This document shows positions 8,287-17,771 of a stretch of 21,422 bases of DNA, in pieces (the first letter of the stretch is position 1; each line of letters begins with the position of its first letter). Under the pieces are notes generated by a model that saw only the letters and a list, made by a program, of their open reading frames with translations, was not told the DNA's origin and did no database searches. The DNA is taken from NCBI GenBank assembly GCA_003427395.1, contig BFEA01000212.1:698262-719683 (forward strand), given 5' to 3'. The position numbers and the translations under genes were made by a program. The DNA is from Chara braunii. Its lineage: Eukaryota > Streptophyta > Charophyceae > Charales > Characeae.

Positions 8287-8493
8287 GTTCAGGGGACAGG
8301 GGATTTCCATTGATGTTCTACTGGGTAAGGGGAAACGATGTTCAGGAAAACAGGGAATTTCTATTGATGTTCTAGTGGGTAAGGGAAACAATGGTCAGGG
8401 AACAGGGAATGTCTGTTGATATTCTAGTGGGTACGGGGAACAAAGGTTAGGGAAACAGGGATCTCCTAATGATGTTCTACAGGGTTGTCAAAG
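8287..8493 (+). repeat. 53-bp minisatellite, about four copies
   Basis: Units start at 8287, 8340, 8393 and 8446 with the consensus G(T/G)TCAGG..ACAGGGAAT, then T.TTGAT.TTCTA.TGGGTA.GGGAA. The fourth unit is the most diverged and runs into AT-rich sequence. The frames through it are interrupted, so it looks non-coding. Confidence 0.9.
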
Positions 8494-8524
8494 TCAGGAA
8501 AAATAAAAATGAAAATTTTTGTTC

Positions 8525-9392
8525 AGGATGCAAGGGCTGGTGTGTCCGAAGGAGTCGGAAGCAGAATCTCATGTAGGAAAACATTGTCCAAGTGTCTTGA
8601 AAGGGGGTCTGCAGCGGTCTTGATCAGGTCTTTGGAGTAGGTGGTCGAAGCGGTCTTCAGCGGCTGCGACAGGTAGAAGTCCAAGAAGCGTAGCAGTAGT
8701 TCAAGTGTCAAAGTCCAAGTGCTAGGGTGCGTCCGGTACAAGAACTGCAATGAGGTCTGATCTGGAAGCAAGGAAGTCGCGGACTGATGCAAAGGTCTAT
8801 GTCACAAGTTGCTGCTCCAGTAAGTCCGCGAGTCGGGGTGCCGGCCGATGAAACAGCATGGTGGCCAAACCAGCTGCATAATCTCCATGAACAGTGAGGC
8901 AGCAGGCCATCGTCCTGGTGCGCTTGCCATTAAATCCTTTATCGCCGGCATCACGCAGGTTCACAAGCATTGGACAAGAGACACAAGGTAGTGGAGAGGA
9001 CAGATGGGACAAGGCTAGGCGAGGGCAAGGGCAGATCAGACATCAGGAATCAAGGTCAAGGGGAAGGTGGACTGGGTTCAAGGGTGTGTGTAGAACGGGG
9101 TTGCGAGGTTGTAGCAGGGTTTATACAGGGGCTTAGGGTTGAGAGTAGAAGAGCAGGTGCCAGTGGGATGCTTGGCCGACGGGATAGCAGACGTCGTCGA
9201 GAAGGCGGCAGGCGGAGTAGACTGTGTCGCTTGGGGGTCGTCCAATGGGATGTGCGTCACCGGAGGGGGGTAGGCAGACGGATAGTCGATGCCAAGTGAG
9301 CCACCGGTGGAGGAGAGATCGTCACCGATGGGAGAGCCGACAGACTAGTGGTCGATGCCTGGGAAGGATTGCAAGAGACAGGGGGACAGTGT
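8525..9392 (-). other. Possible 3' continuation of the minus-strand gag element; no domain recognised
   Basis: Minus-strand frames at 9078-9260 (P/S/T-rich), 8797-9012 and 8523-8792 are open for 60-89 codons but match no family I know. The 8797-9012 frame contains NLRDAGDKGFNGKRTRT and a hydrophobic stretch AAGLATMLF. The 8523-8792 frame is Leu-rich. In an autonomous Ty3/gypsy or copia element, protease and RT would lie here. I see neither the D-S/T-G protease motif nor any RT motif, so the element either never had pol or lost it. Confidence 0.35.
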
Positions 9393-10500
9393 TCAGGTGG
9401 GGGAGGGCTCGACTGTCGCGGTGGAGGAAGAAATCGGAGTAGAAGGGCCGGGTCCCGTGGAGCGAGGGGCCGGTCGAGTAGCACGACTAGTGTTGGGGCA
9501 GTTGGTCTGTTGATGACCTAAACTGGTGGCAGCGGAAACACCCGTTGTGTTCCTGGAGGTATATGCGTTCTGCGGGTGTGAGTTTTTGGAGACGACGGGG
9601 TGGAGAAGCAGAAGGCGGTCGGGGGGCACGATCCTGGCGTTCCGTCCGCATAAGGTGGGTGGTCGGGAGGTCCTCAATGGTGAATTGGGAGGGGTCGAGA
9701 GAGGCAGTGCCAAAGTCGTCATCGGAGGTGGGTGGAGTGGTGTTGTTATGGAAAAAGCGGGGGCGGGAGGGAGCGGGCGCGGACTGGTGATGGGGGTGGA
9801 GGAGTTGATCGTGGTGAAGCATGCGAGAGAGGAGGTCAACGAGGGGCATGTAGGGTTCGTGGGCGAGGGCGGTTGCAAGGTCTTTGTAGCATACTCGCGT
9901 GATGCGGGAGATGAACGCAAAGTCGGGAATGATGGTGTTGGGGAGGTGATGGCGGAGGGAGCGGATGTATTGGATGAAGCGGTTTGTGGGACCGGTCTGG
10001 CGGAGGTGACAAAATTGTCCGAGGTAGTCATCGATGGTTTTCTGGGGGCGGAAGGTGGCAGTGAGAAGGTTGGCCCATTGGAGGAAGGAGTGACGCGGTC
10101 CTCCGGAGGCACGACGGTTGCTGACTTCGGCCATCCACCATTTGGCGGCATTGCCGAGGAGGTGGGAGGTGGCAATGGGAAGGCAGTGGACAAGGGGCAT
10201 GTGGTGGAGGTTCAAAGAGTTTTGAAGTTGGGTAAGGAAGAGGAAAACGTCCTCGTGGGGAAGGCCGGAGAAGGACATGATGTCGGTGGATCAGAAGGAA
10301 CGGGGGACTTCCCCTTCGCGGGAAACGATCCGGGCGAGGGTGTTGAAGTCGAGGTTATCCAGGGTGGTGTCGTAGCAGGTGTAATCGAATTGGCTGTTGT
10401 CGTCAAGGAGGTAGTTGGGGGGAAGTTGTGGCATTGCGGGGTAAACCCAGAGGTGATTTGGGAATAGGTGGGATGGAGGGTGGGGATGGTGGAGGTCGTC
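9393..10500 (-). pseudogene. Retrotransposon Gag, capsid-like core and CCHC zinc knuckle
   Basis: Reading the minus strand, a frame open from about 10500 gives an aromatic lead-in (HLWVYPAMPQLPPNYLL), an in-frame TGA at 10293-10291, then a core beginning MSFSGLPHEDVFLFLTQL. The core has Gag hallmarks: AAKWWMAEV, FLQWANLLTATF, DDYLGQFCHL and IQYIRSLRHHLP. A basic P-rich segment leads to a CCHC knuckle CFRCHQ-LGHQQTNC (9540-9498; C-x2-C-x4-H-x4-C). One extra T at about 9520-9522 shifts the frame inside the knuckle; the alternative frame then continues P/S/T-rich to 9393. Gag would package element RNA in cytoplasmic particles. The stop and frameshift make it a pseudogene. The overlapping 313-codon + strand ORF (9526-10467) is its antisense shadow. 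Confidence 0.75.
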
Positions 10501-11155
10501 ACGATGGGTTGGGGAATGGTATGAGAGTGCGGGGGGCGAAGAGGGGTGACGTGGATAGACGAGGAATGAGGCGGTGTGTTGGATGCGCCGGATGAGGGAG
10601 GAGGTGGGGGGAGCGAAACGGTGGTGGATGATGGGGTGGGGGAAGGGTTGAGGAGGAAGGGTTGGTGGATATGGTGGTGGAGGTGGTAGGAGTGGAGGAG
10701 GTCGGCGGGGGCGTGTTGTTAGAGGCGGCCGTGGAGGAGGGAGTGGTCTGCGTTGTGGAGGAGGGAGGTGCGGCCGTGGTGACGGCCGTGATGGAGGGGT
10801 TGTTCCCTTCGAGCGTGGTGACGCGGTCGGATATGGACGACATGGTGGCCTTTATGTCGTTGAGAGAGGCGGTGACGGATGTTTGGAGGGTGTCGAGTAT
10901 GTGGAGGATGGCGGAGAGGTCGGGGGTGGCGGTGTTTGCTGGTGTTTGTTCGCCTGCGAGGTTGCGGGCAATGCCATCGACCGAGTCGGTGCGGATGTCA
11001 CACATGTTGATGGAGGATGCGGCCATGTCAGGGGAAGAGGGGGTGGAGGACACGACCGGAACGGATGTGGAGGATGCAGCAGCAGCAGTGGAGGCGGCAG
11101 TAGCGGTGGTGTTGGCGGCGGTGCTTTGGGAGTTCTTGGGTTGGCGTGGTGGCAT
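10499..11155 (-). CDS. Gag N-terminal region, Ser/Thr/Pro-rich with coiled coil
   Basis: The minus-strand frame starts at ATG 11155 (MPPRQPKNSQ) and runs 218 codons. An Ala/Thr/Ser-rich leader is followed by a heptad-like segment (LSAILHILDTLQTSVTASLN... to DRVTTLEG, roughly residues 75-115) that would form a coiled coil. A Thr/Pro/Ser-rich tail then becomes frame-uncertain. It runs head-to-tail into the capsid-like core in a different frame, so a frameshift probably lies in the low-complexity stretch near 10500-10700. Immediately upstream (11190 onward) the sequence turns AT-rich, and no LTR or primer site can be seen. I infer it is the same element's Gag. The product function is structural. 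Confidence 0.6.
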   Translation of the reverse strand: MPPRQPKNSQSTAANTTATAASTAAAASSTSVPVVSSTPSSPDMAASSINMCDIRTDSVDGIARNLAGEQTPANTATPDLSAILHILDTLQTSVTASLNDIKATMSSISDRVTTLEGNNPSITAVTTAAPPSSTTQTTPSSTAASNNTPPPTSSTPTTSTTISTNPSSSTLPPPHHPPPFRSPHLLPHPAHPTHRLIPRLSTSPLFAPRTLIPFPNPS

Positions 11156-11189
11156 GTGGAGGTGGGGGGGGCAATCCCTTGTTTATTGA

Positions 11190-11587
11190 TCAACAAATTC
11201 AAAAATAACGATAATTGCCAAGATTTTTGGAAAGTAGGGTAATATTGAATAAAAAATGAATTTATTCCGATTGGAATTTTATTTATTCGAAATTAATTTG
11301 GGCAGAACAAAATTTTGAAGGATCCGAAGGAGAGATTTACAAAATTCGTTGCTCAAAATATTGGAAAAAAATAAATTTGAATTTATTTTAAAATTTATTT
11401 ACGTGAAATTTTGGAATATTTTTGAATTATCGAAAGAATTAGGAGGGGGAATTTAAAAAAAAATTGTTGAAATTTTGAAAAATTAATTTCGAAGGAAGGA
11501 ATAACTTTCGAACATGAATTCAAAGAAATGACGGCAAAGAAAATAAATTTTGAAATAATTTCATAAAAATAAGTAATTAATTTCAAA
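11190..11587. other. AT-rich tract, left part
   Basis: About 400 bp of AT-rich sequence built from loose variants of AATTTTGAAA, TTTCGAA and AAATTTGAA. The same texture resumes right after the LTR element at 20489. This shows that the element landed inside one AT-rich block. No gene seen. Confidence 0.7.
11584..11587. repeat. Target-site duplication, left copy (CAAA)
   Basis: CAAA immediately precedes the 5' LTR, and CAAA follows the 3' LTR at 20489-20492. The LTR start is uncertain by a few bases because AAAA occurs in both flank and LTR. Confidence 0.55.
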
Positions 11588-11824
11588 TAAAAGGGCCTTT
11601 ACCCGATTCAGACCCTGTTTGACGAATGCAGCATAGTGGGGTCACTCGCCCAGAGCCCAACTCGTGAAAGCAGATCAAAGGACATGTTCTCTGGGTCAAA
11701 AGTCACATCCCAGCTAAGTAAAAGTCAATGTCAAAGGTCACAGTTGTGCCCCTGGACGAACAGTTGCAACATTCAGATATGGGAGTCGCATTTGTTCATC
11801 CAGGGGGTGTGCAAGTCATGTCTG

Positions 11825-11929
11825 TTCATGCAGGAGATGTGTCTGTACGTGCAGTATGTGTGTTTGTTCGTGCAGTATGTGTGTCTGTTCGTGCGGGATG
11901 TGTGTCTGTTCGAGCACTAGATGTGCCTA
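11825..11929 (+). repeat. 21-bp tandem repeat array in the 5' LTR
   Basis: Five units start at 11825, 11846, 11867, 11888 and 11909, each close to TTCGTGCAG.ATGTGTGTCTG. The array lies in the U3 part, upstream of the TATA box, where enhancer-like repeats often sit. The 3' LTR has a partial loss of one unit. Confidence 0.85.
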
Positions 11930-12137
11930 TTCAAAAGAAGTCAAAAGGTTAAGTCCCAGTCACGAATTAAGTCAGAGGGAGAGTCTAGATACAGGCCCCA
12001 AGTCCAAAATTCAGGCCAGATGGCCGCAGCAGCAGCAGACCTTGAAGGGAAAGTACTGGGACACACACCATGCAGAGGTCTGGGACTGAAGGAGGCCCGA
12101 AGTTGCCAATGCAGACCTCGCAAAGGGAGGCCAACAG

Positions 12138-12144
12138 TATAAAG
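12138..12144 (+). promoter_or_regulatory. TATA box in 5' LTR
   Basis: TATAAAG in a GC-balanced context. It is conserved at 19880-19886 in the 3' LTR. Transcription of the element would start about 25-35 nt downstream, which would put the U3/R border near 12170. Confidence 0.65.
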
Positions 12145-12738
12145 AAGCAGGCCAGCCTCCCTTGAAGACAGATCCCCAGTGGCATTCTGGCGTGGATGTG
12201 CTGAAGGCACTTGTGCGCTGGCTGGCTGGGTGAGCGATGGCAGGAGAAGCTGCGCTAAGAGAGGAAGAAGGCTGGGCGCTGGCAAGTCGCAGCCATAGCT
12301 GCCCTAACTAGCTAATGTAGTTAGAGGGTTAGTAGTTAGTCTTCAGTGAGTAGCATTCAAAGTAGATTCTCGTAGAGGGAGTGTGCATGCATGATGAGAG
12401 AAGAGAACTGAGACAGAGATCTTGAGGGAGAGAGAGAGAGGAAGGGGGCAGGCGTACAAGACATACCTGTTCTGCGTTTAACTTGTTGTTGAGAGGTGGC
12501 GCTGGATGAGCCAGGCCCCACATTGCAGTTGTATAAGAAGGAGAGATATATCGCACTGCTGGTTCTTGAACTCGAGATACTCTCATAATGTGTTGGAGAT
12601 AATATAAGTTGTGCAACGTGGTTCACATCTCATCTCTACTTTGTGCTGTGTGATGGTTCTTAATCTGTGTGATTGGCAATGTGGCATGCATTGTGATACA
12701 CTCTCGCAAGTTGTGGACAGTCAGGTCCCTTGCAATCT

Positions 12739-12750
12739 TGGTATCGGAGC
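12739..12750 (+). promoter_or_regulatory. Primer-binding site, initiator Met-tRNA type
   Basis: TGGTATCGGAGC lies four bases after the 5' LTR. It matches the common plant element primer site TGGTATCAGAGC, which is complementary to the 3' end of tRNA-iMet, at 11 of 12 positions. It primes minus-strand DNA synthesis. Confidence 0.8.
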
Positions 12751-13740
12751 AAGTACTTGTTGCACTCATTGCGCTGGCATGAGCAATGCCGGCGAGAGGA
12801 GGAAGGACGCTGGCTTGATGATGGTTGCTGGCGATGGTGGAAGAATAGAAGAAGTGGACTGGGATAGGAGAGAGAAGTAGGCCGAAGAGGAAGGGGCAAA
12901 GGGAGACTTACCTTGCGTGGAGCATTGGAGTGCGGAGCGACGAGTCTTCATCGACGACATCTGCAAAAGAGAGAAGAGACCCTTTATCCCCTTACCTTGC
13001 TGCATGAGTGTGTGTGTGTTGAACCTCTACTTCTCCTCTTCTCTGGCGGTCGCTGCAGCTGCTGTCTGGTCTACCCGAGGTCTGGTCAGCTCTGAACGTC
13101 AGGATACAAGTGTCTGGTCACGTTAGTGTTAAAGGTGGTCAGAGTCCTGTCTAGTCCTCTCTTCTACCCCTCTGGTTTGACATCTGTAGGAGGTTGTAGT
13201 AAGGTAGGAGAGCGCTGGTTGGTAGTGGCTGACTGCCACGTCAGGATGCAAATATGACATAAGGCAAAATCATATGGGCAGCGATAGTCTGCGCGACCGA
13301 AGTATAGCCCAGGCATCTGACACAGTATACAATCCAGTTCTTCCTGCGCAGGGGACAAACAAAGAAGGTTAATACAAAAAGAAACAGCCAGATCAAGAAG
13401 GAAGAAAGAGAAGTCCTGATTAAGGAGGAAACCGGCAGCGTGTAAAAAAAAAAAAAGGAAAGTTCTATCGAGTTCTTTATTGTCTGAAATTCGTTATCTT
13501 TGAGGCAGCGATTCCCAGAGTTTGAAAAAAAAAAAAAAAACCAGCATCCCATCCACGTCAGACAAAGTTCAGTAGTAGCTTGGGAGTAGTCTCCTGGTGG
13601 ACCGGCGGAGGATCACCTGTGCTATCATCCACCATGGATGACTATCCCATGCAAGGATTACTGGCCCTTTCTGTCTTGTTGGGCCCCTCTTCAGAGTCTT
13701 CTTTCCCCTGGGTTTCGGGAGAAACTGCACCTCCCGAATG
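12751..13740 (+). other. Untranslated leader of the LTR element
   Basis: About 1 kb between the primer site and the first Gag-like ATG. It has no credible ORF and contains A13 (13444-13456) and A16 (13525-13540) runs. It would carry packaging signals in a functional copy. Confidence 0.6.
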
Positions 13741-15668
13741 ATGATGAGATCTGGTGCTGTGAAGCCAGGGCCCACGCCTGCAGAACAGGCTGAAGTGGAA
13801 CGCCGCTAGGCTGAAAAGAAGAAAGAAAAAGAAGAAAGAAAAAAACAGAAAGAAGCAGAGATACAAAAGAAAGTGAAGATAGAAGAAGAGAGAATGAAGA
13901 GAGAAATGAGAGAAAAGTTGGAAAGAGAATTGAAAGAAGAATTGCGGTCTATAGAAGAGGAAGTAGAGCCCGATGATGAAGGAGACAGGCTCATCAGGCG
14001 ACAAATAGAAAGGGGAAAGACTAGCCAACCAGGTGGGGAACTTGAGATTAAACCGCTGGATTGGTATGACCAATATGCCTATTCCGGCGACCGGATTGAA
14101 GAGGAGGAGGAGGAAAGAGATGTATTTATTGCAAAGTTGGCATCCATTGCAAACCAGAGAGAAAAAGATCTATTGCTTGAGGAAAAACGTGCAGAACTGC
14201 ATAGCAAAATGTTAGCAGCGAAGCGGCAGGAATTAGATGAAAGGAAAAGGCTGCAGGCAGAGGGTGCAAGATTGCATAAAGAGCTGCAAGATCAAAAAGG
14301 CAAGCAAGCTGCAACGGAAGAAAAACTTGCCCTCTTAACGAAAACAATCCTCCACACAAAGCAAGAAGTGGCGGCAAGAACCGTGAGACCCACCAGTATG
14401 AGTTTGAGGGAGTCTGGAACATGTTTCTACAGAAGTCCGCAAAGGATGTCGATCAGCACATACAGTCATACATCCAGAAATTAAATAACCATATTACACA
14501 GACCTTTACTCCGGTCGTGATTGAGAAGATAGTTTGTGGCAGCGGCGGCGGAGGATGAGATGGAGACGGAGATGGGGGCGATGGTGATAAGAAAGGGAAA
14601 GGAGTGCAGCGAGGAGAGGACGTGGGGCGGGCCAGTAAAATTGAAGTTAAAATTCCATGGACATACCTCTGGCGGACATCCTCCCTGGGTCATAACCCCC
14701 GACACCTCTACAACCCTTTTTTTTTTTCTTTTTTTTTTAAATGGTAAGAAAGAGCATAGTGTGTTACACTGGATTGCAGCAGTCGAGTCGTATGTCTATG
14801 GACAGCGCATTCCGTACTGGGACAAGGTGCTAATGGCAAGTTCGTGTATGGAGGGAGATGCCATGAGCTTCGCTATCTCCCTGCAGAAGGAAGCAGGTTG
14901 CATCTCCATGGTAGAATACTCCTAGCAAACTCGAATTGAGGACTTTTTCAAAGTCGTCCTAGAACGTTTTGAAGACAAGAACTTAGCCAGGAGGACAAAA
15001 ATGTTAGTCCTAAACCTCCTAGATAGAAAATGGAAGAGCACCTCTATGCTTAAAGCCACCATGGCTTCTTGGCTGAGGCCAATTATTGCCATTATTGGAA
15101 GGATCTGGAAGCGGGTAAAAAGTGGCAAAACCGCACTATCTCAGGGTCTATACCTGGGAAAGACGGCCTCCTTCTGACCTTCGAAGAAGGAGGTGTCGAA
15201 ACACTTTCTTGGGACCAAGTAGACTATGGTCTTGAGGAAGGACCCAGCGGTTCGGTAGCTCAGGAGGGGAGCTACGCGGCCGTTGTAGCCCGCGGGGGAG
15301 GGCGACAAGGAAGAGGACGTGCCCGAGGAAGAGGAGGCCGCAGACATGGTGGAAGAGGACCTGGCACCCAGAGGGGTGGTGGCGAAGGTAGCTACTACGT
15401 GGGTGGAAGGGGTAATGGTCCCTCGTAAGGTGGTCGTGGTTCGTTTTCCACCTGGGGAAGAGGAAGAGGCGCGTGGCATGGTACATGGGACAAACCATAT
15501 CCACCCCATCCACGTTTGCCCGAAGGGGAGCCTTGGAAGAAACTGGGGATCACATAAAAAGTTTGGCAGGAAAGAAAAGTTGCTGATCAGTGCCTCAAAT
15601 GTGGTGACCCCAACCACATTGTTCCCTATTGCCCAGATTACAAGATACTAAAAGAGAACAGCCAGTAG
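13741..15668 (+). pseudogene. gag: gag of the LTR element
   Basis: The likely start is ATG at 13741 or 13744. The frame meets TAG at 13807, then a long Lys/Glu-rich coiled coil (13810-14380). A shift near 14390 leads to EGVWNMFLQKSAKDVDQHIQ. Further defects are TGA 14556, a T11-C-T10 tract (14717-14738) across another shift, TAG 14923, a shift near 15060, TAA 15426 and TAA 15555. The capsid-like part is 14739-15060 (VLHWIAAVESYVYGQRIPYW, then EDFFKVVLERFED). An RG-rich RNA-binding stretch (15280-15490) precedes a CCHC knuckle CLKCGDPNHIVPYC at 15591-15632. The frame ends at TAG 15666-15668. Gag forms the particle and binds element RNA. The capsid-like segment and zinc knuckle are readable in sequence; fold assignment is by family resemblance. 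Confidence 0.85.
14717..14738 (+). repeat. Pyrimidine tract T11-C-T10 inside gag
   Basis: A nearly pure T run between the linker and the capsid-like segment. The reading frame changes across it (frame 0 before, frame 1 after), which fits length change by replication slippage. A lineage-specific T insertion is a likely cause of one gag frameshift. Confidence 0.8.
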
Positions 15669-16720
15669 AGGTCTCAGTTGCCTCTACGGGAACTTCGGAT
15701 GTAGAAAGAAAGACATCCTCCCATCCAAAGGTTCCACTGGCAGAGACTGAAGAGGAAGACAGTCCCCATCTAGTACACTGTCAAGAGGTAGTAAGTGTGT
15801 GTACCTCTCTAGGTAGATCCCTCGCTAGCATGGGTGATGAGTTGGCCGCTCGTCGCCAAGCCTGGACTGAAACGAAGAAACGAAAAAGACAGTTAATAAT
15901 TGCAGATCTAGAAGTGAATAAAGTAAGAGTTGGAGGTATGATTGATAGTGGGTCAACTCGCAACTATATCAGTAAAAAAGGGTTAAAGAAGTTGCATCTC
16001 GGGCTAAAGGTTAAGCAATTAGATGAGCCCGTAATGAGTAAGTTAGCTAATAGTACAGTAACTGTAATGGATAGATATGTTGAAGGGGTTAAGATATACT
16101 TTCGGCTCGAAGCAGAGGGAAAGGTGAAACGCGTTCTCCACTCTCTGACTCTCTTGGTGGAAGATAATCTTCCTTTTGACATTCTTTTAGGTATGGATTG
16201 GTGTGAAGCTGCAGATGCGGATATCAAGTTAAGGGATCATGAGTGTTGGCTCCCTAGTCTCGCAGGGTGGAAAGAAGAAATTCGCGTATTCCATGAATCA
16301 GGTAAGGAAAGCAGCTTAGCTCATTGTTGTATGAGTGCCCTGACGTTCGCTCGCCATATCAAGAAGTACAACTTATATGATCAAGTTTTTATTGCATTTG
16401 TGTGCCCAGTAAAGGAAGGTGAAACTAAAAAAGAGGCCAAGTCCCCGGAAATTGAGAAAATTCTAGAAGAATTCGCAGATGTGACAGAAGCCCCAAGCGG
16501 TGTAGTTGAGAGACCAATCAAACATCGCATTGATATCATTCCAGGAAGTCAAATTTATAAGGGGCCTATATATAGAATGTCGCCTAAGGAGTTGGACGAA
16601 CTTCGAACCCAGCTTGATGAAATGCAGGAAAAGGGATGGATAAGGCCTAGCTCCTCGCCCTACGGTGTGCCTGTGCTATTTGTGCCGAAGAAAGATGGTG
16701 GGGTGCGCATGTGTATATAG
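15608..16720 (+). pseudogene. pol: pol part 1: aspartic protease and RT N-terminus
   Basis: The frame is open from the stop at 15605 to TAG 16718-16720. The protease has GGMIDSGSTRNYI with D-S-G at 15944-15952, and the second hallmark ILLGMDW at 16181-16201. The protease would cut Gag-Pol into mature parts. The RT finger region starts near 16510 (RIDIIPGSQIYKGPIYRMS) and reaches SSPYGVPVLFVPKKDGG just before the end. A TA dinucleotide added in the TATATA at 16712-16719 shifts the frame just after RMCI. The segment overlaps gag (15608-15668) in the -1 frame, so it could have been expressed by frameshifting, or the offset could be decay. Confidence 0.9.
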
Positions 16721-17361
16721 ATTATAGAAGATTAAATGACATAACAGTTAAGAATGCTGAGCCATTGCCGCGGATAGATGATTTGTTGGATCGAGTGCAG
16801 GGTAGCAAATACTTCACTAAGATTGATTTGAAGTCTGGCTACCATCAGATTGAGGTAGAGCCAGAAGACCAATACAAGACTGCCTTTCGAACGAGGTATG
16901 GGCACTATGAGTTTATTGTGTTGCCCTTTGGTCTTACGGATGCCTCTGCAACTTTCCAAAGAACTATGAATGAACATTTTCATGAATGGCTTGATAAATT
17001 TGTTGTAATATATCTTGCTGATATTTTGATTTTCAGTAAAGATTTGAAAGAACATTGTGAGCACCTTGGACTTGTGCTAAGTAAATTCCGTGAGGCAAAA
17101 TTGAAACTAAACCCAAAGAAGTGTGAATGGGCTAAGCGTCAGGTTTTATATCTAGGGCATGTACTTGATGGTGATGGAATCAAACTGGAAGACACGAAGA
17201 TTGCGGCAATTCGCGATTGGCCTAACCCCCGCACTTTGACTGAGTTGCGGTCGTTCCTTGGGTTAGCCAATTATTATCGAAAGTTCGTGAGACATTTCAC
17301 GATAATTGTTGCGCCCCTTCGGAGATTGCTTAAGAAAGAAACCATCTGGAAGTGGGATTGA
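16711..17361 (+). pseudogene. pol: pol part 2: reverse transcriptase palm and thumb, catalytic box altered
   Basis: Clear Ty3/gypsy RT: DYRRLND, motif A KIDLKSGYHQI with the catalytic Asp codon at 16825, and LPFGLTDASATFQRTMN. The YxDD box reads YLAD: codon 17017-17019 is GCT (Ala) where the first of the two Asp is expected. The following LGHVLDGDGIK and LRSFLGLANYYRKFVRHF blocks are canonical. A TGA at 17359-17361 ends the frame just before the RNase H domain, which continues in the same frame. The Ala substitution at a catalytic Asp should abolish DNA synthesis independently of the stops. Known: both Asp of YxDD coordinate magnesium in all active RTs. Confidence 0.93.
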
Positions 17362-17770
17362 GATTGTACAGCCTCGTTTAAACGTCTGAAAAAGTGTTTG
17401 ATTAACTATCCGGTTCTTAAAGTCGTTGATCCTTCTTTGCCCTTTGTCGTCACATCCGACGCTAGTCAGTACGGGATAGGTGTTGTACTCCAACAGGATG
17501 ACGGGAATGGGTACAAACCTGTGGAGTTCATGTCCCGACGACTACCTAACGATAAGGTCGCCGCTTCCACGTACGAGAGGGAGTTGTTTGCTCTCAGGGA
17601 AGCCCTTGATCATTGGCGACACTATCTCCTAGGAAGACACTTCAAAGTGTACTCAGATCATGAGACACTTCGCTGGCTTAAAACGCAGGCTCGGATGACA
17701 CCTAAGTTGAATAGGTGGGCTGCCGAAATCGACCAGTATGACTTTGAGTTAAAGCCAGTCAAGGTAAGTA
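17362..17770 (+). pseudogene. pol: pol part 3: RNase H
   Basis: In frame with the RT after the TGA. The three acidic residues are visible: Asp in VVTSDASQYGIG (17458), Glu in YERELFA (17581) and Asp in KVYSDHETLRWL (17656). RNase H degrades RNA in RNA:DNA hybrids during reverse transcription. The connection ending QYDFELKP shifts frame at about 17765-17771, and NVVADALSR (17772 onward) resumes in another frame. The domain is complete apart from that break. Confidence 0.9.
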
Positions 17771-17771
17771 T

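Larger units (their letters stand above)
11588..12734 (+). repeat. 5' LTR
   Basis: Direct repeat of 19377-20488. It begins TAAAAGGGCCTTTACCC and ends GTCAGGTCCCTTGCA. The end is fixed by the last base shared with the 3' copy; the start does not carry the usual TG. Relative to the 3' copy it has 34 extra bases near 11634-11667 and about 9-12 extra bases in a 21-bp repeat array. Confidence 0.95.

Noticed and set aside
8287-8493. Regularly spaced repeats considered as a CRISPR array
   Set aside because: The units are contiguous with no unique spacers, and the genome is eukaryotic in character. It is a minisatellite.
9526-10467. 313-codon + strand ORF, one of the longest in the window
   Set aside because: It is antisense to the minus-strand gag, which has recognisable capsid and zinc-knuckle motifs. 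The + frame is Gly/Val-rich with no domain.
10662-11189. 175-codon + strand ORF rich in Val/Gly/Glu
   Set aside because: Shadow of the Thr/Ser/Pro-rich Gag N-terminus on the other strand.
11616-11633. TGTTTGACG considered as the true LTR start because LTRs usually begin TG
   Set aside because: Identity between the two LTRs extends about 28 bp further left, so the repeat must begin near 11588.
11941-12285. 114-codon minus-strand ORF, with a near copy at 19683-20042
   Set aside because: It appears twice only because it lies in both LTRs, antisense to them. No known domain, and differences are spread evenly.
13241-14073. Minus-strand ORFs rich in Phe/Ser/Leu
   Set aside because: They are antisense to the purine-rich leader and coiled-coil coding part of gag.
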